From: Natranaeroarchaeum sulfidigenes
GTDB taxonomy: Archaea > Halobacteriota > Halobacteria > Halobacteriales > Natronoarchaeaceae
DNA length: 64,000 bases
Reading direction: 5' to 3'
Assembly (NCBI RefSeq): GCF_017094485.1
Contig: NZ_CP064786.1
Location: 558,001-622,000 of the forward strand
Below the pieces are notes generated by a model, which had not been told where the DNA came from, did not search any database, and saw nothing but the letters and a program-made list of their open reading frames with translations. The translations under genes were made by a program, and so were the position numbers. Shown here in pieces: positions 1 through 8,824 of this stretch (position 1 is the first letter of the stretch; the number at the start of each line of letters is the position of its first letter).

Positions 1-3
1 GGG

Positions 4-1197
4 TCAGAACCGATCACGAATGTACACCGGTGTAGCGGGGAACAGCCGATCGAGCGTTTCGGTGGCGTTTCCAGTGGCATCCAGCCGCCCGGCCCGGGCG
101 AGGGCGGTCGCCGAGCGATGTCCCACGGCGAGCTGGGAGAGCGCGGCGATATCGAGCCGTGCAGTCGGGTCCGCGACGGTCGGCTCACAACGGCCAGTAG
201 CGTCGCTCACTGACAGACGGAATCGCCCGTCGTTCCAGTCGGCGAAATCGTCGCTAACCGACAGGACGATCTCGTCCTCGACCGCGGGATAGGAAAGTGC
301 CGACAACGTCGATTCGACATCGACGACCCGAACCATCGGCCCCGTACTGAGCGTACACTCGACGTCGTCGGGCGATGTGAGGAGATCTCGAAACACGGAG
401 TCGTCCGCCGCGTGGAACTCGATCGTATCCGCCTGCGAATCGTGGTTGTAACAGAACGCAAGCACGGCGTGTAACGCTTCCTCGTCCGTGTAGGCGAACT
501 CCCTGACCTTCATCGTGCGACTGTGGTAGTCACCGGTGAAGCGAAACACGAGATACGCGCGGGGCTCGCCGTCCTTGAACCAGGCATACACGTAGGGGTC
601 GTTGTCGCGGCTGTAACAGACACGGTGACGCCACCACTCGGCATCCCGTTCGATAGTCAGCGAGTAGTTGTCCGAGAACGACTCGTACACCGGTGCAACG
701 GTATCGAACGAATCGACGCCGAGTTGTCTATACTCACCAGCAGCGCCGAGAGTCTCGGCCGCGAACGCGAGTGTTTCGACCGGACACTCGTAGTTCCGGA
801 CTTCGTTGGCAGTATCCCACCCGAACGATCGATAGAAGCCGTAATCGAAGGGGCGAAGGATCGAGAAGTGCCGGTCCCGTTCCTCGTACTCGGTGAGCGT
901 CTCCGCGAGGATCTCGGAGACGTAGCCGTTTCTGCGGTGTTCAGGCGGTGTGATGACCGAGGTCAGCCCCGCTCCGGGATGGGTCTGTCCGCGGACCGAG
1001 ACGTCGAACCAGTAGTGTCGACAGATTGCAACCGGCTCTTCCTCACCGTCGACGTACAGGCCGCGACGGTCCCCGATCGGTTTCCGAATATCGTCCGGAT
1101 CGAACTCCACGGGGCCGTTCTGCGGCCTGAACCCGTACTGCATGTACTCGTAGACCGTTTCCGCGCCGTCGTCGTCGATCTGTGTGTACTGGCCCAT
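4..1197 (-). CDS. GNAT N-acetyltransferase, Eis-like
   Basis: A 397-residue protein of the Eis type, which moves acetyl from acetyl-CoA to amines. The acetyl-CoA loop is RRNGY (about 88-92), and the LRPFDYGFYRSFGW stretch (about 114-127) is typical of the Eis N-terminal GNAT domain. A second GNAT-like region and a C-terminal sterol-carrier-like domain fit the length. I chose the ATG at 1197 over an in-frame ATG at 1218, because the upstream permease stops at 1201-1199 and only one base separates that stop from this ATG. It is therefore probably the last gene of the polyamine-transporter operon, which suggests an acetylated polyamine or another imported amine as substrate. That substrate is inference. 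Family sure, substrate unknown. Confidence 0.85.
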   Translation of the reverse strand: MGQYTQIDDDGAETVYEYMQYGFRPQNGPVEFDPDDIRKPIGDRRGLYVDGEEEPVAICRHYWFDVSVRGQTHPGAGLTSVITPPEHRRNGYVSEILAETLTEYEERDRHFSILRPFDYGFYRSFGWDTANEVRNYECPVETLAFAAETLGAAGEYRQLGVDSFDTVAPVYESFSDNYSLTIERDAEWWRHRVCYSRDNDPYVYAWFKDGEPRAYLVFRFTGDYHSRTMKVREFAYTDEEALHAVLAFCYNHDSQADTIEFHAADDSVFRDLLTSPDDVECTLSTGPMVRVVDVESTLSALSYPAVEDEIVLSVSDDFADWNDGRFRLSVSDATGRCEPTVADPTARLDIAALSQLAVGHRSATALARAGRLDATGNATETLDRLFPATPVYIRDRF

Positions 1198-1198
1198 A

Positions 1199-2035
1199 TT
1201 ACCAGAGCTGCCCATCAAGTTTGAAGTCGATAATCAGGATGATGCCAACTGTTACTACCATGTAGATCACGCTGATCGCCGCGATCGACGGGTCGTAGCC
1301 GTACCGCAGCATCGAGAATATCAGGATCGGGACCGTTTCCGTTCCCGGTCCGCTCACGAACAGCGCGACCAGATATTCGTTGAGGGAGATGATGAACACG
1401 AACAACAGCCCGATGACTACGTTGGATGCGATCAGCGGTACTGTGATGGTCCGGAGCGTCTGCGTCCGGCTCGCACCGAGGATTCGTGCGGCCTCCTCGA
1501 CTGCGCCGTCTATCTCGTCGAGACCGGAGCTGATCATGATAAACGGGAACGGCGAGAAGAGGACTCCATGAGCCAGCACGATCGCAAGAGTTGTCCCCCA
1601 GATATCGATGATCAGGAAAAACGCCATGAGTCCGACGGCGATGATGACCGGCGGTACCAGAATCGGGAGCACGGCCAGTCCCCAGATCGATTTCGAGTAG
1701 CGAATGTCGTATCGGTTGAGACCGAACGCAAGGGCACCACCGAGGGCTGTCGCGAGTATCGACGCCGCGACTGCGACAGTTACCGATAGCTGGATTGCAC
1801 TCAGCCAGTTTGCACTGCCCAGGATTTCAGCGTAGTACTGGAGGGAGAACCCTTCGGGTGGGAACTGCAGGAAATCACCGGCCGTAATCGATACGGCGAC
1901 GATGATCACCAGCGGTATAGCAAGCGCAAGGATCGCTATGGCGATGTACAGATTCGCCAGAATGGACCCGATAGACTGCCACGGAATCGACAATCCCGTA
2001 CCGGTGCTCGAATCAGGTGCGTGGCTACTGGCCAT
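1199..2035 (-). CDS. ABC transporter permease, PotC-like
   Basis: A 278-residue inner permease of the spermidine/putrescine class with about six membrane segments. The EAA loop that docks the ATPase is visible as EEAARILGAS followed by QTLRTITVP. The ATG at 2035 is preferred over the GTG at 2044 because GGAGGGTGA, a strong Shine-Dalgarno match, lies five bases before it. It overlaps the upstream permease by 11 bases, which implies translational coupling. It would form the heterodimeric membrane channel with the gene at 2025-2966. Confidence 0.9.
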   Translation of the reverse strand: MASSHAPDSSTGTGLSIPWQSIGSILANLYIAIAILALAIPLVIIVAVSITAGDFLQFPPEGFSLQYYAEILGSANWLSAIQLSVTVAVAASILATALGGALAFGLNRYDIRYSKSIWGLAVLPILVPPVIIAVGLMAFFLIIDIWGTTLAIVLAHGVLFSPFPFIMISSGLDEIDGAVEEAARILGASRTQTLRTITVPLIASNVVIGLLFVFIISLNEYLVALFVSGPGTETVPILIFSMLRYGYDPSIAAISVIYMVVTVGIILIIDFKLDGQLW

Positions 2036-2966
2036 CGGTCTCACCCTCCGGAGTATCGCCGACCAGTTCCGACGATCCCAGTCCCAGCACCTTCACGGCG
2101 ATCAGGAAGAAAAACACCGTCAGGCCCGTCAGCACGACCGAGAGCACAGCCCCGAACGGGACGTTCATCTGTTCGTTGACCTGCTCGGTGATGATGACCG
2201 GGAGAGTCCACTCGGATGTGTTTCCAAGGAGCATGGGGACCACGTACGATCCGATCGCCAGAATGAACACGAGCGCGGTCGCTCCGGCAACCCCGTTTTT
2301 CGAGAGCGGCAAAACGACGTGCCGGATCGTCTGTAGCTTGGATGCTCCGAGGTTTCGAGATGCTTCCTCCAGTTTTGGATTGATGTTCGCAATACTGGTG
2401 TAGATTGTCAGAATTGCAAACGGCAGGAATCCGTACACCATCCCGATGATCGTGGCCAGATAGCCGGTACTGCTCGTAATCGGCTCGCTGATCAACCGGA
2501 GATCGATCAACAGGCTGTTCAGGATCCCGTTGCCCGCTAGCACTACCTGTACCGCATACGCGCGGATAATCACGGTGATCCACATGGTCGCGACGATCAT
2601 CAGGAGGAGCCCCCGCTTCATTGCTGGCGAATCGACACGTGCGATCCAGTAGGCGATCGGGTAGCCGAGTGTCACACTGATGACCGTCGTGACGGCTGCG
2701 AGTTCGAGTGTCGTCATCAGGTACTGTCGGTAGATCGGCGAGTCGAACAGTCGGGCGTAGTGCTCCAGGGTGAACCCGAAGCTGTACCAGCCTGATGCCT
2801 CTCGTGGGAAGACCGTCGTTGCGAACAGATACAGGGTCGGGATCAGGAAAAAGACCACAAGCAACGTGACAGGAATACTAATTATCACGTAGCCCAAGTT
2901 GTCCGTTATCCGACTCGGTGCGACATCGCGGAACCGGTCACCGATCCCAACCGTCTTGCTACTCAC
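2025..2966 (-). CDS. ABC transporter permease, PotB-like
   Basis: A 313-residue membrane permease with an N-terminal cytoplasmic stretch and about six transmembrane helices. The EAA motif reads EEASRNLGASKLQT, followed by IRHVVLPLS. This is the PotB/PotH side of a polyamine-type importer, paired with the PotC-like permease downstream. Its start overlaps the end of the ATPase gene by eight bases, so the genes are read as one mRNA from right to left. The substrate cannot be told from the permease; putrescine, spermidine or a related cation is the family expectation. Confidence 0.9.
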   Translation of the reverse strand: MSSKTVGIGDRFRDVAPSRITDNLGYVIISIPVTLLVVFFLIPTLYLFATTVFPREASGWYSFGFTLEHYARLFDSPIYRQYLMTTLELAAVTTVISVTLGYPIAYWIARVDSPAMKRGLLLMIVATMWITVIIRAYAVQVVLAGNGILNSLLIDLRLISEPITSSTGYLATIIGMVYGFLPFAILTIYTSIANINPKLEEASRNLGASKLQTIRHVVLPLSKNGVAGATALVFILAIGSYVVPMLLGNTSEWTLPVIITEQVNEQMNVPFGAVLSVVLTGLTVFFFLIAVKVLGLGSSELVGDTPEGETDGQ

Positions 2967-4101
2967 CGCTGTACACCCCCATTGCCGGTTCGGATGCGTC
3001 TGTCTCTATTGCTGGTTCGGGATCGGGGATCACACGAGAGTCGGCAGGATCGAACGACAACTGAACCCGATCGCCCTCGTTGACCGACTGTCCGTCGGAC
3101 TGATCCTCGACGATCAGTTGGCCTCCGTGCTCGGAGGTGATATAATACCTGGCGACGGAGCCGAGCAGATGGATGATGTCGACGGTACCGGTCATCGCAT
3201 TCTCGGGTCGCGTATCGGTCGTCTTCGACATGGTCAGGTCCTCGGGCCGGACCAGCACCTGCACGCTCGCGCCCGCGCCATACGAGGTGTCGTTGACGAC
3301 GAACTCGCCGGCGTCTGTCGTGACTGTCGATCGGCTCCGGCCGGAATCGGACACGGTACCGGGGAACAGATTGGATTTCCCCATGAAGTCCGCCACGAAC
3401 GTGGATTCGGGGTCATCGTACACCTCGTCGGGCGCGCCGATCTGAGCGAAGTGGCCGTCATCCATGATGACGATCCGGTCGGACATCGTCATCGCCTCCT
3501 CCTGGTTGTGAGTCACGAACACCGTCGTGACGCCGAGTTCCTGTTGGATCTTCGTGAGCTCGGTTTGCATTTGCTCGCGGAGTTTCTCGTCTAGCGCCGA
3601 GAGCGGTTCATCGAGCAACAGGATCTCGGGCTGCAAAGCCAGCGACCGGGCAAGGCCGATCCGCTGTTGCTGGCCACCCGAGAGCTGTTCGGGATACCGG
3701 TCAGCCGTCTCTGGCATCTCGATGAGCTCGAGCATCTCCTCGACTCGCTCGTCCATCTCCTCCTGTGTGAAGCTCTCGTCGGACACTTTCATGCCATACG
3801 AGATGTTCTCGGCGACGGTCATGTGTGGAAACAGTGCGATCGACTGAAACACCATCCCGATATCACGCTGGTCCGGCGACAGGGCGGTGATATCCTGACC
3901 GTTCATCGCGATCGAGCCACTCGTCGGTTGAATAAAGCCGGCGATCATCCGCAGCGTGGTCGATTTCCCACAGCCGCTCGGGCCGACGAGGGTGACGAAT
4001 TCGCCTTCCTGCACATCGAGGTTGACATTGTCGACTGCTCGTACCCGGCCGTCGTAGACCTTGGTCAGATTGTTCAGGCTGAGATGTGCCCCGGCGCTCA
4101 T
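2959..4101 (-). CDS. ABC transporter ATP-binding protein, PotA-like
   Basis: A 380-residue ATPase that powers the importer. Walker A is GPSGCGKST (about residues 38-46), the signature is LSGGQQQR, Walker B is ILLLDEPLSALD, and the H-loop is VFVTHNQEEA. The last 130 or so residues form the TOBE regulatory domain of the PotA/MalK group. The start ATG overlaps the stop of the binding-protein gene in an ATGA. The protein is full length with all catalytic motifs intact. It acts at the inner face of the membrane with the two permeases. Confidence 0.93.
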   Translation of the reverse strand: MSAGAHLSLNNLTKVYDGRVRAVDNVNLDVQEGEFVTLVGPSGCGKSTTLRMIAGFIQPTSGSIAMNGQDITALSPDQRDIGMVFQSIALFPHMTVAENISYGMKVSDESFTQEEMDERVEEMLELIEMPETADRYPEQLSGGQQQRIGLARSLALQPEILLLDEPLSALDEKLREQMQTELTKIQQELGVTTVFVTHNQEEAMTMSDRIVIMDDGHFAQIGAPDEVYDDPESTFVADFMGKSNLFPGTVSDSGRSRSTVTTDAGEFVVNDTSYGAGASVQVLVRPEDLTMSKTTDTRPENAMTGTVDIIHLLGSVARYYITSEHGGQLIVEDQSDGQSVNEGDRVQLSFDPADSRVIPDPEPAIETDASEPAMGVYSGE

Positions 4102-5210
4102 AGTACCATTTCCCTCCAGGTCTCATCGAGGAACTCCTCGTGTTCGATTTTGGCCTGATGGTTCGGGCGCATCGCCGCATCCACACCGGGACCGAAGATA
4201 CGGTCTTGCAGCTCGTCGTCCATGTCGAGCAACTCGTCTTTGACGGTTGGGTACGTGTAGAGGTTCTCGGAGATGTTTTCCTGAACCTCCGGGCGGAGCG
4301 TGTAGTTGATGAACTCGAGAGCTTCCTCAGGGAAGTCGGTCGAGTCGAGAATTACCCAGTTTGCGTCGTTCTGGACAGCTCCCTCCTCGGGGAAGTTCGT
4401 GGACACGGGAGCGCCATCGTCTTCCATCACCAGCGTCACGTCGTGAAACAGCGATGAGACCTCGACGTTCTCGTCGAGCAACGCCTGCTGTGCTTCCGCT
4501 TCGCCGTCGTACCATAGCCCGACGTTGTCGGTCACTTCCTGGATCTTTTCCATGATCTCTACGAGGCCCTCTTCGGTATCTTGGTGGTCGGTACCGCCGA
4601 AGTAGATCTCCGAAGTTATATCGAGCAACGTCGTCTGTGAGGACTCACTGAGCGCCCAGTTGTAGTCGTTTTCCCAGAGCGCCTCCCAGCTGGTAACCGG
4701 TTCGTCCAACAGATCGGTCTGGCTCACGATCGTTCCGAACCAGCCGTATGCGCCCACACCCGTGACTTCCCCAGTTTCCTCGTCGTACGACACCAGATCG
4801 TCAACGGCGTTGTCGATGTTCGGCACGTCCGACTCCTCGTAGGTGTACCAGTTACCCAGCCGTTCGCCACGGATCCGGTTCACTGGTGATGCAGCGACAA
4901 GGTCGATCGGTGCCTCTCCTGCCTGTACTGCGGAGTTTAGCTGGAGCGGTTCACCCGCGCTCGAACCAGCACTGCTCTCGACTGCAATACCGGTCTCCTC
5001 CCGGAAGGGGTCGATGAGATGTTCATCGAGTACTTCCTGAAACACACCGCCAAAGAACTCGACTTCGAGCGGATTGCTCTCCGTCGGTTCGTCGGTGTCT
5101 TCGTCACCGAGACAGCCGGCCAGTCCGCCGACTGCTGCCACAGCTCCTGCTTTGATAAATTTTCTTCTACTCGAATTATTTCTGCCGTACGTAGAGCTTT
5201 TGCCACTCAT
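4098..5210 (-). CDS. Polyamine-type ABC substrate-binding lipoprotein, PotD-like
   Basis: A 370-residue extracellular binding protein. The N-terminus has a Tat motif (SRRKFIK) and a lipobox (GLAGC), so it is probably exported folded and lipid-anchored. The rest fits the family-1/PotD solute-binding fold, beginning LEVEFFGGVFQEVLDEHL. I chose the ATG at 5210 over 5228: the likely TATA box (TATTATA on this strand, 5245-5239) lies about 32 bases before 5210, whereas 5228 would fall ahead of the transcription start. It is the first gene of a five-gene operon and is followed by the ATPase in a 4-base overlap. Confidence 0.88.
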   Translation of the reverse strand: MSGKSSTYGRNNSSRRKFIKAGAVAAVGGLAGCLGDEDTDEPTESNPLEVEFFGGVFQEVLDEHLIDPFREETGIAVESSAGSSAGEPLQLNSAVQAGEAPIDLVAASPVNRIRGERLGNWYTYEESDVPNIDNAVDDLVSYDEETGEVTGVGAYGWFGTIVSQTDLLDEPVTSWEALWENDYNWALSESSQTTLLDITSEIYFGGTDHQDTEEGLVEIMEKIQEVTDNVGLWYDGEAEAQQALLDENVEVSSLFHDVTLVMEDDGAPVSTNFPEEGAVQNDANWVILDSTDFPEEALEFINYTLRPEVQENISENLYTYPTVKDELLDMDDELQDRIFGPGVDAAMRPNHQAKIEHEEFLDETWREMVL

Positions 5211-5574
5211 ACTAACAACTTGTAGCATAATCTCAGTCTATAATAGGCTTCTGTCCATATTGATGAGTGAGGTACAGTCGGCTGAATAGTGTGTTGCAGA
5301 CACTAAGTGGCACCTATGATGTTCAAATATTTTATTATGATAGCATTTGGATGGATAAAAACCAAAATTCAATCTGCAAAGCTTATATTGTGATTATTTA
5401 AACTATGTGAAACGGACCCCGCTGGTGCAGGATAGTCTCTAACAACTGCTGACGGTAGTGGCCGGCAACTGCAACGAGCGATCTACGGAAACAGCAACCA
5501 GAGTGCCCTGGGGTGTGGGGAAGACGGCAGCTCTCGAACCCTTTGCCCCGACGACAGACGTAGACTGGACGGTA
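5211..5574. other. Intergenic region between the importer operon and ureF
   Basis: The 364 bases hold the promoter of the leftward importer operon (TATA-like element at 5239-5245) and the 3' end of the urease transcript. A marked AT-rich stretch runs from about 5290 to 5400. I saw no convincing coding frame, RNA gene or long inverted repeat. A plus-strand frame that begins near 5458 runs on over ureF and ureE and has the composition of an antisense shadow. Confidence 0.6.
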
Positions 5575-6264
5575 TCAGGACATAAACAGCCGCCGGTCCG
5601 CGCGCTCGTGGCCCATCCCCATCAGCTCGGTCGTCGGCGCGAACGACCACATGGCGTCGAGCGGACGGTTATGATACCGATCCACGACCTCGGTGAGTAC
5701 CGGGCGGAGTTCATCAAGGATACGCTGAATGTCGGTGTGAGCCAGACGTCCGAGTCGCTGGGCCGCACCGAGCAGGTCGGTGACAAAGGAGTAGCCATGG
5801 ACCAGACAGGCTTGCTCACGGGAGAGCCCTCGTTGCTGTGCGATGGCCGCCAGCGCGACGACGTAGTTCCCCGGTGCCCGCCCGTCCTCGACTGCGGCGA
5901 GATACGCCGGCGCTGTGGTACCGCCATCGAACAGCGAGAGCACCTGCTCGCCTGCTTTCTCCGAGCTCTCGCGAAACTCCGCCGGTACCGTCATCGAGTG
6001 AAGCCGCCGATCGATTTCGATCAGGGCCTCGCCGTCCTCCCGAGCAGCCGCTGTATGTGCGTTCCCCAGCGCGACGATTTCGGCCGGACCGACGACGGAC
6101 CGCAAGTAATCGTCGAGCACTGCCCGAAGATCCGCGGCGTCGTCGATCCGGTCCGTCTGGATGAACTGTTCGATCCCATACGAGGCCGTGTACGCGCCAA
6201 CGGGGAGAAACGAATCAGCGAGTCGGAGCGACGTCAGGAAGGCGTCGGCGCTGGATTCAGTCAT
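5575..6264 (-). CDS. ureF: Urease accessory protein UreF
   Basis: A 229-residue, mostly helical accessory protein that works with UreD and UreG to insert nickel into apo-urease. Family features are LRLADSFLPVGAYTASYGIE near the N-terminus and a C-terminal region ending RRLFMS. The open frame extends 100 codons further upstream, but that part is low-complexity and overlaps ureE, so I start at the ATG at 6264, which overlaps ureE by eight bases. It is the last gene of the urease operon. Confidence 0.92.
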   Translation of the reverse strand: MTESSADAFLTSLRLADSFLPVGAYTASYGIEQFIQTDRIDDAADLRAVLDDYLRSVVGPAEIVALGNAHTAAAREDGEALIEIDRRLHSMTVPAEFRESSEKAGEQVLSLFDGGTTAPAYLAAVEDGRAPGNYVVALAAIAQQRGLSREQACLVHGYSFVTDLLGAAQRLGRLAHTDIQRILDELRPVLTEVVDRYHNRPLDAMWSFAPTTELMGMGHERADRRLFMS

Positions 6265-6874
6265 GCCCGTGGCCCTCTTTGCTGTGTTCTCCATCTCCAC
6301 GACCGTGGTGGTTCTCGCCGTGGGAATGGCTGTGGTCATGATCCCCGCCCGCGTGGGAATGACCGTCCTCGTGTGAGTGTTCGGCTGCTTGCTCGCCGTC
6401 GAGAAACAGCGCGGGATCGACGAACTCGTAATCGAGGTCGGCTCCTGGTGGGAGCACCTCGGAGAACACGTCTTCGACGATACGATGCTCAGCTTCGACG
6501 GCGACGTAGGCCGTCCCGCCCTCGACGGCAAGATCCCAGTGTTGATTACCGACACGGTGGCCAAGCTCCAGAGCGGTTGACAGCGCCGTCTCCGTGGGGA
6601 GGTCGATCGTCAACGCCTCGCGCTCCTCGAAGGAGACGACGATCATCCGGTCGTCGTCGTGATACAGCACGTCCCCGTCTTCCAGCTCGGGCTTGTCGAC
6701 GAGGACGCCCAGATCGGTCCCTGCCTCCGTGTGAACGCGTAATCGTGACTTCTTTCGCTCGCTCGCATCCAGCAGTACGCGTTCGAGCGTTCCTGCGGAG
6801 TCGTGTGCCTCGGCGGCCTCGCCGAGCGCGTCGTCGTGGTTCGTGTTACCGATGATGTGGTCTACAGTGTACAT
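6257..6874 (-). CDS. ureE: Urease accessory protein UreE, nickel metallochaperone
   Basis: A 205-residue nickel carrier that delivers Ni to the UreDFG complex. An N-terminal peptide-binding domain (about 1-75) is followed by the metal-binding domain, which contains LGHRVGNQHW. The last 45 or so residues are a tail very rich in His, Asp and Glu (HSHEDGHSHAGG and similar), which should buffer several metal ions. It starts two bases after ureD ends and overlaps ureF. Confidence 0.93.
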   Translation of the reverse strand: MYTVDHIIGNTNHDDALGEAAEAHDSAGTLERVLLDASERKKSRLRVHTEAGTDLGVLVDKPELEDGDVLYHDDDRMIVVSFEEREALTIDLPTETALSTALELGHRVGNQHWDLAVEGGTAYVAVEAEHRIVEDVFSEVLPPGADLDYEFVDPALFLDGEQAAEHSHEDGHSHAGGDHDHSHSHGENHHGRGDGEHSKEGHGHD

Positions 6875-6876
6875 TG

Positions 6877-7830
6877 TCAGAACTTCCGTAAGTCGGGTGC
6901 TGGCGCGTCGATCAGGTGTCGTCGCAGCGCATCCCAGGCGTCCCCGAGTGTCGCTGTCACGTCCGCCGACCGGTCGCCGAGGACACGAACGGCGATCCCC
7001 GCGTCGTCGGCAAGCGTCGAGGACCCGGCGAGGATCTCGCCCGCGGGCCCCTCTTCCGTGGGTTGTCCATCAGCCAGCCGATCGTGAACCGTGTCGCTCA
7101 GCGTTGCCGCGTCCGAGCCCGGAGAGATGGCGTACAACGTCCCAACGATGCCAAATTCGCCGAAGACGCCCGGTGTTCTCGGGTCTCGCGTCTCGGGGTC
7201 GAGGACGACGGTGTCGGTCAGACAGCGTTTGCCGTGGGACTCGGCGGTCACGCTGGAGTGAAACCGGTCGAAACTGAACGGCGCGTGCTCCGAGAGGCCA
7301 TCAGGGACGAGCGTGTCGGTACACAGGACGGTGGAGTCCTCGTCGACAGCGACATCGATGGTCTGGAGGCAGCGTGCATCGCGGTTGAGGATCGTCGGGT
7401 CCGGTACGTATTCGAGGTACGAGCCGCTGCTGGCCGTAAGCTCGACCCCGAGATGAGCGAAATTGGCCTGCATCGAGTGGACCTTCGTGGCCCCCTGTCC
7501 CGTGACACTGGCCAGCGCCCCCGCTTCCGCGTCGACGGAGAGTCGGTGCCGATCGCCCTGAACGACGCCGCCGGTCGGCGTCTGGACACAGAGCGAGGCC
7601 ATCCCGTCGCAGGGGTCGTGGCCGAGTGGTCCGGTGTGATGGAAGGGCACACGGGAGTAATCCCTGAGCATCCGCGTTCCCGAGGGACCCCCCACGAAAC
7701 GAGCTTCGAGCACGCCGTCTTTGCCCACCGTCCCGGCTGGGATCTGATCGAGCGGTTCGCTGGCGTACTCCGCGAACGCCGGCGGGAGGGTGACACCGTC
7801 GCCGTCAGGTGTCGTGTCGAGCCCGCTCAT
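6877..7830 (-). CDS. ureD: Urease accessory protein UreD (UreH)
   Basis: A 317-residue scaffold protein that binds apo-urease and recruits UreF and UreG during nickel insertion. Recognisable segments are QTPTGGVVQGDRHRLSVD, GQGATKVHSM and the central region YLEYVPDPTI. The start ATG at 7830 shares one base with the ureG stop codon. The order ureG-ureD-ureE-ureF is usual in haloarchaea. The length is normal for the family. Confidence 0.93.
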   Translation of the reverse strand: MSGLDTTPDGDGVTLPPAFAEYASEPLDQIPAGTVGKDGVLEARFVGGPSGTRMLRDYSRVPFHHTGPLGHDPCDGMASLCVQTPTGGVVQGDRHRLSVDAEAGALASVTGQGATKVHSMQANFAHLGVELTASSGSYLEYVPDPTILNRDARCLQTIDVAVDEDSTVLCTDTLVPDGLSEHAPFSFDRFHSSVTAESHGKRCLTDTVVLDPETRDPRTPGVFGEFGIVGTLYAISPGSDAATLSDTVHDRLADGQPTEEGPAGEILAGSSTLADDAGIAVRVLGDRSADVTATLGDAWDALRRHLIDAPAPDLRKF

Positions 7831-8450
7831 CAGGCAAAGAGCACGTTGTGCTCGATCCGTTCGGCGACGACATCGAGGTTCTCCTCGGCCTTGCAGTCGG
7901 TGAAGACGAACTCGTCGTCCCCTCTGACCTCACGCGTATCCCGGGCCATCAGGTCCAGATCCGCATCGACGTACGGCGCGAGATCGGTCTTGTTGATCAC
8001 GACCAGGTCTGACTGGGTGACGCCCGGCCCGCGCTTGGCCGGAATGTCGTCGCCTTCCGCGACCGAGATGACGAACATGAAGTAATCTGCGAGTTCGGGA
8101 TTGAACGTCGCAGCGAGGTTGTCACCACCGCTCTCGATCAGGACGATGTCAAGTTCGGGATGCTCCTCGACGAACTCGTCGACTGCCGAGAGGTTCATCG
8201 ACGGGTCCTCCCGGATCCCCGTGTGCGGGCACGCACCGGTCTCGACGCCCCGCACGAGGTCGCCTGGCACGGTCCCGGCGACGGATTCGCGGAGTCGGTC
8301 GGCGTCCGCCTGCGTCATGATGTCGTTGGCGATGACGCCGACATCGTAGCCGCGTTCGCTGAGCCGCGGTACGAGCCGCTTTACGAGTGCCGTCTTCCCC
8401 GATCCGACCGGACCGCCGAGCCCGACCTTGGCGACGTCGCGGTAGTCCAT
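7830..8450 (-). CDS. ureG: Urease accessory GTPase UreG
   Basis: A 206-residue SIMIBI-class GTPase that drives nickel transfer into urease. The P-loop is GGPVGSGKT (about residues 12-20). The metal-binding CPH motif lies in [15 protein letters not shown], followed by [11 protein letters not shown] and the base-specificity motif NKTD. The start overlaps the stop of ureA by one base. All catalytic motifs are intact. Confidence 0.96.
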   Translation of the reverse strand: MDYRDVAKVGLGGPVGSGKTALVKRLVPRLSERGYDVGVIANDIMTQADADRLRESVAGTVPGDLVRGVETGACPHTGIREDPSMNLSAVDEFVEEHPELDIVLIESGGDNLAATFNPELADYFMFVISVAEGDDIPAKRGPGVTQSDLVVINKTDLAPYVDADLDLMARDTREVRGDDEFVFTDCKAEENLDVVAERIEHNVLFA

Positions 8451-8812
8451 CAGTCGCCCTCCATGGTCCGCATGTGGTCGTCGATCGCCTCTAACTGGTC
8501 GGTCGTATCCGCACGGATCGGCTCGTGGACCGTCACGAGCTTGGTCCCGTCTGGGAAGACCGGTTCGACCTGAATCATGTCGACCATCTCCGGGACGCCC
8601 TCCATGACGTCCTCCCGTGAGAGTAACTGTGTCGCCTCCGAGCGCAGCGTGGCGACGTCTTTGCCCTCACGGGCACCTTCACAGACCCAGTCGGAAATGT
8701 ACGCCACAGTCTCCGGGTGGTTGAGTTCGATCCCGCGTCGTTTGCGTTTGCGTGCCAGTTCCGCCGCCATGAACACCGTCAGGCGCTCGTCTTCCTTGGG
8801 GGTGAGTTTCAT
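8450..8812 (-). CDS. ureA: Urease subunit gamma
   Basis: A 120-residue structural subunit of urease. It opens [20 protein letters not shown] and contains [17 protein letters not shown] and [19 protein letters not shown], all family signatures. It is slightly longer than the usual 100 residues because of a C-terminal extension after HEPIR. It lies 12 bases after ureC. The order beta-alpha-gamma differs from the bacterial gamma-beta-alpha order but is common in haloarchaea. Confidence 0.95.
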   Translation of the reverse strand: MKLTPKEDERLTVFMAAELARKRKRRGIELNHPETVAYISDWVCEGAREGKDVATLRSEATQLLSREDVMEGVPEMVDMIQVEPVFPDGTKLVTVHEPIRADTTDQLEAIDDHMRTMEGD

Positions 8813-8824
8813 AGTCGGGACACC

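Noticed and set aside
6265..6564. 100-codon N-terminal extension of ureF
   Set aside because: The extra residues are Ser/Thr/Arg-rich, overlap ureE in another frame and do not match the UreF family, which begins at 6264.
5458..6855. 465-codon open frame on the plus strand
   Set aside because: It is antisense to ureF and ureE and ends in Arg/Pro-rich low complexity. The urease genes on the other strand are unambiguous.
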